Assembly: GCA_022763315.1 (NCBI GenBank)
Contig: JALEHA010000197.1
Coordinates: 1-64,000 of the forward strand
Source: Algiphilus sp.
GTDB taxonomy: Bacteria > Pseudomonadota > Gammaproteobacteria > Nevskiales > Nevskiaceae
Length of the DNA stretch: 64,000 nt
Reading direction: 5' to 3'
Position numbers and translations under genes: made by a program. Of the stretch, positions 54,311 to 62,947 are shown piece by piece. The stretch's first letter is position 1; every line of letters starts with the position of its first letter. Under the pieces are notes generated by a model. The model worked only from the letters and a program-made list of their open reading frames with translations, did not search any database and was not told the origin of the DNA.

Positions 54311-56194
54311 CTAGTTGCCGATGATATACGCAGGAACGGCACGATCACGGTCAAGGACATCACCTACCAGCGAATAGCTCGGCAGTGGTTCGAGAAGGTC
54401 GGTTGGCCGAACGAGGTTTTCGCCCGAGTCTGTGTTGAAGGTCGAAGACAGGGTATAGCGCCAGTCTGGATCGCCGGAGAGGACCACTGGCCCAACGCGT
54501 GTTTCGCCGCCGGGTGTCAGGGGGATGGAAAAGGCGATGCCGGCCTGCTCGTTGTCGTCATCATCGCGCTGGTAGAAGAGGCCGATATTGACGTCACCAA
54601 AGAAGCGCGATACTTCAACCTTCGTGCCTTCGTCGCCAAAGAAGTAATCGCCACGCTGCAATTCGACGAAGAGCTGCGGCTTGGTCCAGAGGAAGCGGTA
54701 TTCGGCGATGCGTGTTTCCCGGTCGGGTAGGTTGAGTTCGTCGAGCGGGGTGTAATCGCCGATTGCAAAGCGGAACCGATGCCGGCCACCATCCAGCAAT
54801 AGGGCAAAGTCGGCGTGGGTGAAGACGTACGGCTCTTCCTCGATGCGGCTTTCTCCATGACTGATGAGTCCCATGAGACCTGGCAGCGGGTGGAATGCCC
54901 ATTGCAGTGCAGCCTGCTTGAGGTCGGACTCGATGCGTCGGCGCGCAAAGGGCCCGCCGTCGCGGTATCCGTCGGATTCGGCAATGGCGCCCGTGTAGGT
55001 CACGTAGCCGCCTAAGCCAAGCGGCAACTGCGCGCGTGCGGAGGTGTCGGCGGCAAGTGAATACTCAAAGGTGCCCGTCTCGGTGCCGACGATATTGCGC
55101 AGGAAGGGGGAAATCCGGAGTTCTCCGCGAACGGGGGCCTCAAACGGGGCGCGCAGCCGGCGGAACTGGCTGCTCCAACGCGCGCTTTTCGCACCCGACT
55201 CGCGCACGGGAACACCGTAACGGTATTCCACGGCTTCGAGAGCTCGCCGTTCGGTGGTGCCGGAGGACAGCGGTTCCAGTAGCCCGCGCTTTTGCCACGC
55301 AATCAGGCTGTTTCTTGGCGTGTCCGTGCTCGCAAAGACCTGAAGATTGCTTATGGGCGGTTCTGCACGACCTTCTGCCTGGTTGTCATTAGCAGATTTG
55401 GAAGGGACGACGCTCACCCTAGTGGCGGACCGGGAATTGCTCTCCGAACTTTGATCTTGCAGGGCCGGCGGGGGCGGAGCCGTACGCATAAGGCTCAAGG
55501 GGATGGATAGCGTAATGGAGCCTGAAGGGCCCAAATCGGATGCCGATGTCCCGGCGGCTGTGGCGCTCAGCCTTACGCCATTGGCAAATGTGTGCCCTGC
55601 ACGGATGCCATAGTTGGCTTCTTCCGCGTCGTAGTCGACGAGCAGGCTGAGAAAGGGCAGGGCTTGCCATTGGACGCCACCAAAGGGACCATCAAGGCGA
55701 TCCGGGCCCGTGCCGAGGCCAACAGAAGCCATGAGATTCCAGGGCAGGTTGGCGCTGAGGACGCCATATCGCGCCTGCAGTTTGACGCCCTCCCCCCCGA
55801 AGTCTGCGATGCCGGCCGCCGCAGTGAACCATTTGTAGTCAAAAAGCCGAAGCTTGAAGCTGGCGCTGAGGTCCGTTCGGCGTGTGCCCTCGGCGCGGCT
55901 GTCTACGAACGCATTGGCAAGCCGTCCACCAAATTCGAGGCGGTCCCACAGGCCTGCGGTGACGACGTAATTTTCTGCTGTATCGAAAGTGCGGTTTTCG
56001 GGAAGGGCAGAAACCGACTCAATGTCGTTGTTGTAATGCAGTCGAAGTTGGCCTTCCGGCGTTACGGACGCATCCGGGATTTCCAATAAGCCCGAGTATC
56101 CCTGGAAGGAAAGGTCGCTGGCCGCGCCATGGAGCGGAGCACATGCACAAAGCGCGACTGCAGCGCAGATTAGCTGCCATGTCGGCGTCTCCAT
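54311..56194 (-). CDS. YjbH-like outer-membrane exopolysaccharide protein (627 aa)
   Basis: The start METPTWQLICAAVALCACAP is a signal peptide, cut near GAASD. The mature part opens with SFQGYSGLLEIPDASVTPEG, the signature of YjbH-domain proteins, followed by many amphipathic beta strands up to the C terminus, as in beta-barrels. A low-complexity linker (about residues 245-285) separates two barrel-like halves. YjbH/GfcD-type proteins form an outer-membrane part of polysaccharide secretion next to Wza. The start at 56194 is chosen for the signal peptide and GAGGGG upstream; 35 extra residues from an upstream codon have no support. It lies upstream of wzc on the same strand. Confidence 0.87.
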   Translation of the reverse strand: METPTWQLICAAVALCACAPLHGAASDLSFQGYSGLLEIPDASVTPEGQLRLHYNNDIESVSALPENRTFDTAENYVVTAGLWDRLEFGGRLANAFVDSRAEGTRRTDLSASFKLRLFDYKWFTAAAGIADFGGEGVKLQARYGVLSANLPWNLMASVGLGTGPDRLDGPFGGVQWQALPFLSLLVDYDAEEANYGIRAGHTFANGVRLSATAAGTSASDLGPSGSITLSIPLSLMRTAPPPPALQDQSSESNSRSATRVSVVPSKSANDNQAEGRAEPPISNLQVFASTDTPRNSLIAWQKRGLLEPLSSGTTERRALEAVEYRYGVPVRESGAKSARWSSQFRRLRAPFEAPVRGELRISPFLRNIVGTETGTFEYSLAADTSARAQLPLGLGGYVTYTGAIAESDGYRDGGPFARRRIESDLKQAALQWAFHPLPGLMGLISHGESRIEEEPYVFTHADFALLLDGGRHRFRFAIGDYTPLDELNLPDRETRIAEYRFLWTKPQLFVELQRGDYFFGDEGTKVEVSRFFGDVNIGLFYQRDDDDNEQAGIAFSIPLTPGGETRVGPVVLSGDPDWRYTLSSTFNTDSGENLVRPTDLLEPLPSYSLVGDVLDRDRAVPAYIIGN

Positions 56195-56218
56195 TGTTCT
56201 GCATCCCCTCGAAAAGTT

Positions 56219-56248
56219 TTGGCGGGCCGATTGCAACTGGCCCGCCAA
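56219..56248 (-). terminator. Strong hairpin between the lipoprotein and yjbH-like genes
   Basis: TTGGCGGGCC and GGCCCGCCAA form a perfect 10-bp stem with a 10-nt loop. On the minus strand it is followed by AACTTTT, so it is a plausible but imperfect terminator or attenuator after the lipoprotein gene. Confidence 0.5.
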
Positions 56249-56319
56249 GTGGAGTCCCTCAGTGTTAATTGTGGTGCGGGTAGCGTTGGGGCTACCCACA
56301 CGCCCGCTGCTTCTACAGG

Positions 56320-57153
56320 TTAGCTGCCGCCACCCGTGCCGCCGGTCGCGCCGGTTGGGGCCGAGATATCGCCGTTATTGCGTAGCGGCTGTGCCTGGTT
56401 GTCTTCGACGTCGTCTTCGGCTTCGGTGCCCTCTGCTGCGCTGCGCGTGGCCTGGTCGAAATCGTTTTGGTTGATCTGGTTAATGGTGCCGTCAGCAATG
56501 TCGTCACGCAGCGAATTCAACAATGTTTGGGAATCCCCGCCAGCGACGGAGGAGAATCCGGCTAGTGCCGCTGCATAGGCGCCCTCTTCGCCGGAGAGCG
56601 TGCTCAGATCGTCAGAATTGCGAATGGGCTGGGGCGGGTTCAGCGCGTCGGCCACGCCAAAGAAGGAGGAGACGTCATTGTTGACCGCTTCAACATCTGC
56701 GTCCAGCAGCTGCTCGACACCCGAGTTGACGAGGCGCTCTGCAATCAAATCCGTGAAGGGCGTGACGGCAACGCGATCCCGGTTAGACGGAGCGGCAGAT
56801 CGGAAAACCTGGCCTTCTGCTACCTCCACTTCAGCCCCAAGGGCCTCTTCAAAATAGCGACCGCCCGTGCAACTTGAGAGAATTGGGCCAGTATCTCCCG
56901 GAATTGTGAAGGAGCAGTCCCCGTTATTATCAGTAAGGCAAGTATCCAGAACATTGGTTGGGTTGTTGAGCGGTGCAATTTCGCACGTTGCTCCCACAAT
57001 TGCCCCTTTCGATGCTCTTAATGTCACGTCGCGCGGCGCTGCTCCACCGCCACCTCCGTCCGCGCGAACGCGATCAGAGTTGCCATCGCAGGCCGTTAGA
57101 AAGATGCCAGTGGCGGCGATCGCACCAAAACGGAAGAGCCATTCTTTATTCAT
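56320..57153 (-). CDS. Lipoprotein of unknown function (277 aa)
   Basis: The start MNKEWLFRFGAIAATGIFLTACDGN carries a lipobox (LTAC, Cys at about residue 22), so the mature protein should be lipid-anchored. A glycine run (GGGGG) follows, then a beta-rich part with two Cys pairs (ATCEIAPLNNPTNVLDTC and SCTGGRYFEEALG). VTPFTDLIAERLVNSGVEQL begins a helical part, and the C-terminal 60 residues are acidic, ending TGGTGGGS. I do not recognise the family. It is divergent from the trypsin-like gene and upstream of the yjbH-like gene and wzc, so a role in the envelope or EPS export is possible. Confidence 0.75.
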   Translation of the reverse strand: MNKEWLFRFGAIAATGIFLTACDGNSDRVRADGGGGGAAPRDVTLRASKGAIVGATCEIAPLNNPTNVLDTCLTDNNGDCSFTIPGDTGPILSSCTGGRYFEEALGAEVEVAEGQVFRSAAPSNRDRVAVTPFTDLIAERLVNSGVEQLLDADVEAVNNDVSSFFGVADALNPPQPIRNSDDLSTLSGEEGAYAAALAGFSSVAGGDSQTLLNSLRDDIADGTINQINQNDFDQATRSAAEGTEAEDDVEDNQAQPLRNNGDISAPTGATGGTGGGS

Positions 57154-57446
57154 CGCGTACCCCAAAAGTGTGCTGTTTTCTCGCGGATGCCTGCAATGTA
57201 CAGGCAATGCGGAAGTGGCGCCGAACACGACGCTTACTCTCAGAGGATATCTGAACTACTGGACCTGTGCTAGCCGTTGTTACTGTTCATTTGTGAACAC
57301 TGTGATCTTGCTGGCTGCTTGCCGTGCTCGACGAAGGAATGAGCGAACCGGCCGCTCGTCCGCCGTGGGTAACCGCTACACCTGCGCACTCTCTGTAGCG
57401 CGGACGCTGGGCCGATCACGAATCCGAACCCTTTCGGATACGTGTC
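57154..57446. promoter_or_regulatory. Divergent promoter region with an EPS-type palindrome at 57284-57299
   Basis: The gap separates the lipoprotein gene (minus) from the trypsin-like gene (plus). TGTTCA-TTTG-TGAACA at 57284-57299 is a perfect palindrome of the same form as those at 12026 and 14730. It could place the lipoprotein, and perhaps yjbH and wzc, under the EPS regulator. Nothing else in the gap is recognised. Confidence 0.5.
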
Positions 57447-57892
57447 ATGCCCTTGCAGCGGATCGCTTGGCTTTGCGTGCCAGCCTTACTCGGTTTCACT
57501 CTTACGGCGGCGGAGTACGGGGACGCTACCATTCAATTGAGTGCACCGGTAGCATCGGACGTCAAGTCTGAAAAAGGTGCGGGTGGAGAGCCTCGACGCC
57601 TTTCCATGCAGCTCGGGCAAGAATTGCGCCTCAATCTCGATCCATCCCAAGGTCACTGGGAGGTGAAAGGTGATAGAGCCTTATGGGCCTTGAGATTTGA
57701 AAGCGCAGACGCTGCGTATATTGGGTTACGCCTTGATTCGCTTGAATTGCCGGCTCATGGTGAACTACGGCTAGAAGACGCGAACGGCGCCCGGAGTAAG
57801 GCGCGTGCAGTCTCTGCGTCTTCGGGAGGAAATGCCTCGGTCTGGATTCCGTTGGTGCGCGGTAATGCGGTCACACCGCGCGCGAGCATGCC

Positions 57893-59259
57893 GGTCGTGT
57901 CCCTAGCCGTGGTGTAGCTCGTTGGGTATGGCGGTGGCTACTGGTCCGGCTGGCTGCGTTGCTTAGGCTGCCACAGCCGGCAGCTGCATGGCGGGTGGAT
58001 GGATGACCTCGGTGATGGTTTCCCGGGTCATGTAGCGTGCACGTTGCACGGCCCACTCGTCGTTTTGCTCCAGGAGAATGGCGCCGACGAGCCGTCGGAT
58101 CGCATCTTCGTTGGGGAAGATGCCGACGACCTCCGTGCGGCGCTTGATCTCGCCGTTGAGGCGCTCCAGCGGATTGGTGCTGTGTAGCTTGACGCGGTGG
58201 GCGGCGGGGAAGTCCATGTAGGCCAGCACGTTGGTTTCGGCGTCGTCCATGAGCGTGGCGAGCTTGGGCACGCTGCTGCGGAGCTGGTCGGCGACGTGAC
58301 GCCACTGCTGGCGCGCTGTCTCGGCATCGTTCTGGGCGAAGGCGGTGGCGATGAAGGCGGAGACGACACGCCGGCCGCTCTTGCCGGCATGCGCCAGGGC
58401 GTTACGCATGAAATGGACACGGCAGCGCTGCCAGGTGGCGGTGAAGACCTTGGAGACGGCCACCTTGATGCCTTCGTGGCTGTCGGAGATCACCAGCTTG
58501 ACGCCGCGCAGCCCGCGCCGCGCGAGCTTGCGCAGAAAATCCTTCCAGAAGGTCTCGGCCTCCGACGGGCCGATATCCATGCCCAGCACCTCGCGGCGGC
58601 CATCGCCGTTGACGCCCACCGCGACAATCACCGCAACCGAGATGATCCGGCCGGCTTGGCGGACTTTGACGTAGGTGGCATCGATCCACAGATAGGGCCA
58701 ATCCCCCTCGATCGGGCGATCCAGAAACGCGTGGACGCGCTCGTCGATTTCCTCGCACAGCCGCGAGACCTGGCTCTTCGACACACCGGTGCCGCCCATG
58801 GCCTGCACCAGGTCATCGACCGAGCGGGTCGAGATCCCCTGGATGTAAGCCTCCTGAATTACCGCCGTCAGTGCCTTCTCCGACATCCGCCGGGGCTCAA
58901 GAAAACCCGGGAAATAGCTGCCTTTGCGCAGCTTGGGAATGCGCAGTTCCACGGTCCCGGCACGGGTCTGCCAGTCACGCTCGCGGTAGCCATTGCGCTG
59001 CGCCAGACGCTCCACGCTCTTCTCGCCATAGCCCGCACCCGTGCGGGCGCCAATCTCCAGCTCCATCAGGCGTCGGCAGGCAAAACCAATCATCTCGCGC
59101 AGCAGATCGGCGTCCGGGCGGATCGAAAACAGCGCCCGCAGGTTCATCATCTCATCGGTCATCGGTGGTTCCTCGGTGAAGGTTGGTCGTCGCAACCCAA
59201 ACCTAAACCAGTTGCCACCGGTGACACCCATTACTTACACCACGTCGTGGGACACGACC
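57893..59259. mobile_element. IS256-family insertion sequence (1367 bp)
   Basis: The terminal inverted repeats begin GGTCGTGTCCC and stay similar for about 55 bp (CGTGGTGTA is shared inside). An 8-bp target duplication AGCATGCC flanks the element (57885-57892 and 59260-59267). It contains one intact transposase on the minus strand and interrupts the trypsin-like gene. Confidence 0.93.
57963..59162 (-). CDS. IS256-family (mutator-type) transposase (399 aa)
   Basis: The DDE residues are Asp in [13 protein letters not shown] (about residue 155), Asp in [14 protein letters not shown] (about 220) and Glu in [16 protein letters not shown] (about 327), and the [10 protein letters not shown] block before the Glu is typical. 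The start at 59162 follows GAGGA by 7 bases; an upstream in-frame codon (59231) lies in the IS end and was rejected. Full length without visible lesions, so the element is probably still mobile. Confidence 0.93.
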   Translation of the reverse strand: MTDEMMNLRALFSIRPDADLLREMIGFACRRLMELEIGARTGAGYGEKSVERLAQRNGYRERDWQTRAGTVELRIPKLRKGSYFPGFLEPRRMSEKALTAVIQEAYIQGISTRSVDDLVQAMGGTGVSKSQVSRLCEEIDERVHAFLDRPIEGDWPYLWIDATYVKVRQAGRIISVAVIVAVGVNGDGRREVLGMDIGPSEAETFWKDFLRKLARRGLRGVKLVISDSHEGIKVAVSKVFTATWQRCRVHFMRNALAHAGKSGRRVVSAFIATAFAQNDAETARQQWRHVADQLRSSVPKLATLMDDAETNVLAYMDFPAAHRVKLHSTNPLERLNGEIKRRTEVVGIFPNEDAIRRLVGAILLEQNDEWAVQRARYMTRETITEVIHPPAMQLPAVAA

Positions 59260-60384
59260 AGCATGCCTGCCTCTCAGCTTTCCGAGTTCCGACTGAATGA
59301 TGTGACGGTTCAATACGGTGAGCATGACCCGTTGGCCACCACAAAACCGGCATTCAGGGCGACTGGCGATTCCGGCAGTTGCCATACGAACGTGCAATGT
59401 CCGGTGGGTGAGAATTGGTCCGCGGCGGTTCGTTCCACGGTATTACTGGTTATTGGCAACCAGATTCTTTGCACCGGGGTGCTCGTGAACAATGCGGAGC
59501 AAGATGAGCGACCGCTGCTGATGACTGCCGACCATTGCCAGATTCGCCAATCGGATAGCGATGGGGGGTATCCGCCGGAATCCGTGATTGCTGTATTCAA
59601 GTTTCAGAGCGCCCAATGCGGCAGCAATGTGGGGCAAAGCGCCTTGCGAAAGGTCTTCGGGGAGCGGTTATTGTTTAGAGATCCAGCCTCGGATGTCAGT
59701 CTCCCGAGTTGTCGTCAAGGCCCCCTGCGGAGTACGACCCGTACTACGCCGGTTGGGATGCCTCAGGTGGGGCGCTTAGCTCTGGCGCGACGGTGCACCA
59801 TCCATCGGCGGACGTGAAAAAGATCAGCACATTCTCCGAGCCCCCTATTCGTCTTTTGGTCCGCACAACGACAGGAGATCTATTGGATCCCGTCTTGCAG
59901 ATGGTCGACGCGTGGCGCGTGGAATGGACGCAAGGTGTAACCGAGGCAGGTAGTTCTGGCGCGGGTCTTTGGGATGCCGAGGAACGGTTAGTTGGTGCGC
60001 TTTCAGCAGGCAGCTCCGCCTGCAGCACCGCTGAGCCGGGGCGCGCTAGTAACCAAATTGCCGGGCCAGATTTCTTCGGGCGCCTCGAAGAGGCATACCA
60101 CGCCAGTGGTGCCTTGGGGCAGCCACTGCGAGTGTTTCTGGCGCCCAATCGCTCGCTTGATCGCATCGACGGGCTGGATCCATTGGGCCCCCAAGCCGAA
60201 CCGCTCAGCTCAGGGGTGGGGTCGGTTTCTGATTCGCCCGAATCTGACGAGCCTCGTCCAGGATCGAATGCCAAAACACCTGCCGGTAGCAGTTCCGGCG
60301 GAGGTGCGGTGAACTGGGTGACGATCGTGCTGTTTATGGTTGCGTCGCTCTTGGGAATCCGGCGGAAAAGAGATACGTGGCTGC

Positions 60385-61551
60385 CTATTCGCGGTCTATA
60401 AAGCGCTCCAACTGGAAGAAGGTGGAAACCGTCGGCAGGATTTGGCGAATGATTCTGTTGTACTTGGCAAAGCCGGTGGCGGATACGTAGATCACATCGC
60501 GCGGTTCCAATTGAAACTGGTCGGCCAGGAGAAAGCCGTCCATGCGCCCGGTATCAAGGGCGTACACCGTTGCAGAGGGCGCGCGCTCGCCCTCGGTGTT
60601 GCCACTCACATCTTCCGCACCCTTGCCGCTTGCCCTGAACACAAATATGCCGGCGTCTTTGGCGGAAAGTTGCTCGATGCCGCCTGCCGACGACAGTGCC
60701 TCCGTCAGGGTGGTGCTATTGCCGACTAGAGGCACCGGGCCTTCGGAAGTAGCCTCCCCAAGTACGAAGATGCGTTCGGAAGTATTGTCGGGCACGTGAA
60801 TCACGTCACCGGGCTCAAGCGCGATGTTGTATTCGGCGCGACCGTACTTGAGCAATGCCTCGGTATCGAGGCGCGATGTGACGCCGTCTCGGGAAATGAT
60901 GACCCGACGCCGGCTTGCCTCGGGCGTCAGGCCGCCCCTTTCATTGATGGCGTCGAGTAGGCCACGTGGCACATCGTTCAGGAAAATGACGCCTGGCTGA
61001 GCGACTTCTCCCGTTAGGTATACACGCTGGCTGCGGTGCGCTGCGACATTGGCGTCAACCTGGGGCTCGCGAATCACCCGCTGGAGGTTTTCGGAAATGT
61101 GGCTGCGGAGGTCAGCAAGGCGCATGCCGTCGGCGCGAAACTCGCCAACGTATGGGAAGAAGACTTTGCCTTGGGCATCCACAAGCCGACCGGTGGCTTC
61201 ATCGGAACGCAGCTCGTTGCCGGGGTTTGTGAGCTCTGGGTGTTCCCAAACGACAATTTTCAGAATGTCTCCAGGCCCAATGCGGTAGCTGTAGCCCTCT
61301 CGCTTCACCTGTTGGACGGATTTGAAGCTCGGCGGCAACGTGATTTGGGTGGATGCGCGTTGCTTCTCTCTGAGGGAAGTAATGGTATTGGGAGTGACTC
61401 GAACAACGTCATACGGAATGGACCTGGGTGGCCCTCCACTATCGCCTTTGGATGGACTTAGCTGGTAGCCCGGAACGATCGTACAGGCGGTGGACAGGGA
61501 TGCCAGCGCTACCAACAGCGGGGTTAGCAACGCGCGGTGGAATACGACCAT
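60385..61551 (-). CDS. wza: Wza-type polysaccharide export outer-membrane lipoprotein (388 aa)
   Basis: The signal and lipobox are in LLTPLLVALASLSTACTIVPG (Cys at residue 23). The Poly_export domain has YRIGPGDILKIVVWEHPEL (about 88-106), followed by SLBB domains (RVYLTGEVAQPGVIFLNDVP, about 175-194, and RIFVLGEATSEGPVPL, about 258-273). Wza forms the channel through which Wzc-driven polysaccharide leaves. The start at 61551 is chosen for the lipobox; an upstream codon adds 29 residues without homology. It is divergent from the aldolase gene and converges with the broken protease gene, which separates it from yjbH and wzc. Confidence 0.93.
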   Translation of the reverse strand: MVVFHRALLTPLLVALASLSTACTIVPGYQLSPSKGDSGGPPRSIPYDVVRVTPNTITSLREKQRASTQITLPPSFKSVQQVKREGYSYRIGPGDILKIVVWEHPELTNPGNELRSDEATGRLVDAQGKVFFPYVGEFRADGMRLADLRSHISENLQRVIREPQVDANVAAHRSQRVYLTGEVAQPGVIFLNDVPRGLLDAINERGGLTPEASRRRVIISRDGVTSRLDTEALLKYGRAEYNIALEPGDVIHVPDNTSERIFVLGEATSEGPVPLVGNSTTLTEALSSAGGIEQLSAKDAGIFVFRASGKGAEDVSGNTEGERAPSATVYALDTGRMDGFLLADQFQLEPRDVIYVSATGFAKYNRIIRQILPTVSTFFQLERFIDRE

Positions 61552-61880
61552 GGTTGAGTACTCTGCGGAAAGACAAACTACGCTCATCCCGTCCGTCGGA
61601 CACGAGACCGCGAAAACCGCGATATCGGCCGTTGACAAGTGAACCCCCCTTTGTACGTCCGGAGGTTACCGCAGCTTATGATTTGCGCGCTAGCCCTCGA
61701 GCACAAATCGCGCATTGGTTTGTGAGGCCTCGGCTGAACAGGTCACCGGGACGGATTGCGAGCGGTGTCAGTGCTACCATAGCCCGCTGAGAATGCGAGG
61801 TTGCAGTCCCTTCATTGGAGGCAGTCGCGCATGGCAGCGACGGCTGCAATTACACGTCAATTGAACGGGAGTTGTGGGAC
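61552..61880. promoter_or_regulatory. Divergent region between wza and the aldolase with a partial EPS palindrome
   Basis: GTTGA-CAAG-TGAAC at 61631-61644 matches the GTTCA-N4-TGAAC pattern with one mismatch, about 80 bp upstream of wza. No other element is recognised in this 329-bp gap. Confidence 0.35.
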
Positions 61881-62900
61881 ATGGATGAAAGGACGCTAGT
61901 CGACACCGCGAAAAAGATGGTTGCACCTGGACGCGGCATTCTGGCGGCGGATGAGTCGACGGGTACGATCAAAAAGCGCTTCGACTCGATTTCGGTCGAA
62001 AGCACGGAGGAGAATCGTCGTGCATACCGGGATCTCCTGTTTACGACCCCCGGCGCTGAAGAATACATCAGCGGGGCAATCCTGTTTGAGGAAACGCTGT
62101 ATCAGAACACCAGTGACGGAACCCCTTTTGCAAAGCTGCTCGCTGACCGTGACATCGTGCCCGGCATCAAGGTCGATAAGGGCGCAAAGCCGCTGGCCGG
62201 CGCAGAGGGAGAAACCGTTACCGAGGGGTTGGACGGGTTGCGTGAGCGCTTGGCCGAATACCACGAAGCGGGCGCTCGATTTGCGAAGTGGCGGGCTGTG
62301 ATCACGATTGGTGAGGGCTTGCCGACAAATTACGCCATTGCCACGAATGCACATGCGCTTGCTCGCTACGCCGCCCTTTGCCAGGAAGCTGGAATCGTGC
62401 CGATAGTGGAGCCAGAAGTGCTGATGGACGCGGATAACACCATCGAGGTGTGTGAAGCGGTCACCCGCGATGTGCTTAATGCAACCTTCGCTGAATTGGC
62501 GAAGCAGCGTGTCTTGTTGGAAGGCATGGTATTGAAGCCCAATATGGTGATCTCCGGTAAGCAGTGCGCCGTTCAAGCCGACGTGGAAACCGTTGCAAAT
62601 GCGACCTTGCGCACCTTGAAGCGCTGCGTGCCAAGCGCGGTTCCGGGTATTGCGTTCCTGTCTGGTGGGCAGTCGGACGAACTAGCCACGAAGCATCTGG
62701 ATGCGATGAACAAGCAAGGGTCCGCGCCGTGGTCGCTGACCTTCTCTTACGGTCGTGCTTTGCAGGCTGCAGCACTGAAAGCTTGGGGTGGCAACTCCGC
62801 GAACACCGAAGTGGCGCAGAAAGCCTTCTTCCATCGTGCGAAGCTCAATGGATTGGCGGCAACCGGCCGTTACAGTGAGGCAATGGAAGAAGCTGCCTAA
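61881..62900 (+). CDS. Class I fructose-bisphosphate aldolase (339 aa)
   Basis: GRGILAADESTGTIKKRF (about residues 15-32) is the family opening; the Schiff-base Lys is in LEGMVLKPNMVISG (about 214-227), and IAFLSGGQSDELATKHLDAM (about 256-275) contains the phosphate-binding Ser-Gly-Gly. It splits fructose-1,6-bisphosphate in glycolysis and gluconeogenesis. The start at 61881 is where homologues begin; the upstream 22 codons have no support. It is a housekeeping gene marking the end of the EPS locus, not one of its members. Confidence 0.93.
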   Translation: MDERTLVDTAKKMVAPGRGILAADESTGTIKKRFDSISVESTEENRRAYRDLLFTTPGAEEYISGAILFEETLYQNTSDGTPFAKLLADRDIVPGIKVDKGAKPLAGAEGETVTEGLDGLRERLAEYHEAGARFAKWRAVITIGEGLPTNYAIATNAHALARYAALCQEAGIVPIVEPEVLMDADNTIEVCEAVTRDVLNATFAELAKQRVLLEGMVLKPNMVISGKQCAVQADVETVANATLRTLKRCVPSAVPGIAFLSGGQSDELATKHLDAMNKQGSAPWSLTFSYGRALQAAALKAWGGNSANTEVAQKAFFHRAKLNGLAATGRYSEAMEEAA

Positions 62901-62947
62901 ATGAGGCATCGTGCGTGCCGGCTCCGCTGATGAGGAAATAGAGCGGG

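Larger units (their letters stand above)
57447..60401 (+). pseudogene. Trypsin-like serine protease with GlyGly-CTERM tail, split by IS256 and frameshifted
   Basis: The 5' part (57447-57892) encodes a signal peptide (RIAWLCVPALLGFTLTA) and a beta-rich propeptide. The reading frame rejoins exactly if the IS (57893-59259) and one copy of the AGCATGCC target duplication are removed. The protease follows: catalytic His in LLMTADHCQ, Asp in SDVSL, Ser in TEAGSSGAGLWD, as in lysyl-endopeptidase-type trypsins. A one-base frameshift near 59703 separates Asp from Ser. The C terminus SSGGGAVNWVTIVLFMVAS with GIRRKR after it has the Gly-rich, helix and basic layout of GlyGly-CTERM sorting signals. As written the gene is dead; its 3' end overlaps wza convergently by 17 bp. 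Confidence 0.85.

Noticed and set aside
56195..56319. Small gene between the lipoprotein and the yjbH-like gene
   Set aside because: The stretch is explained by a strong hairpin; open frames through it are extensions of neighbours without homology.
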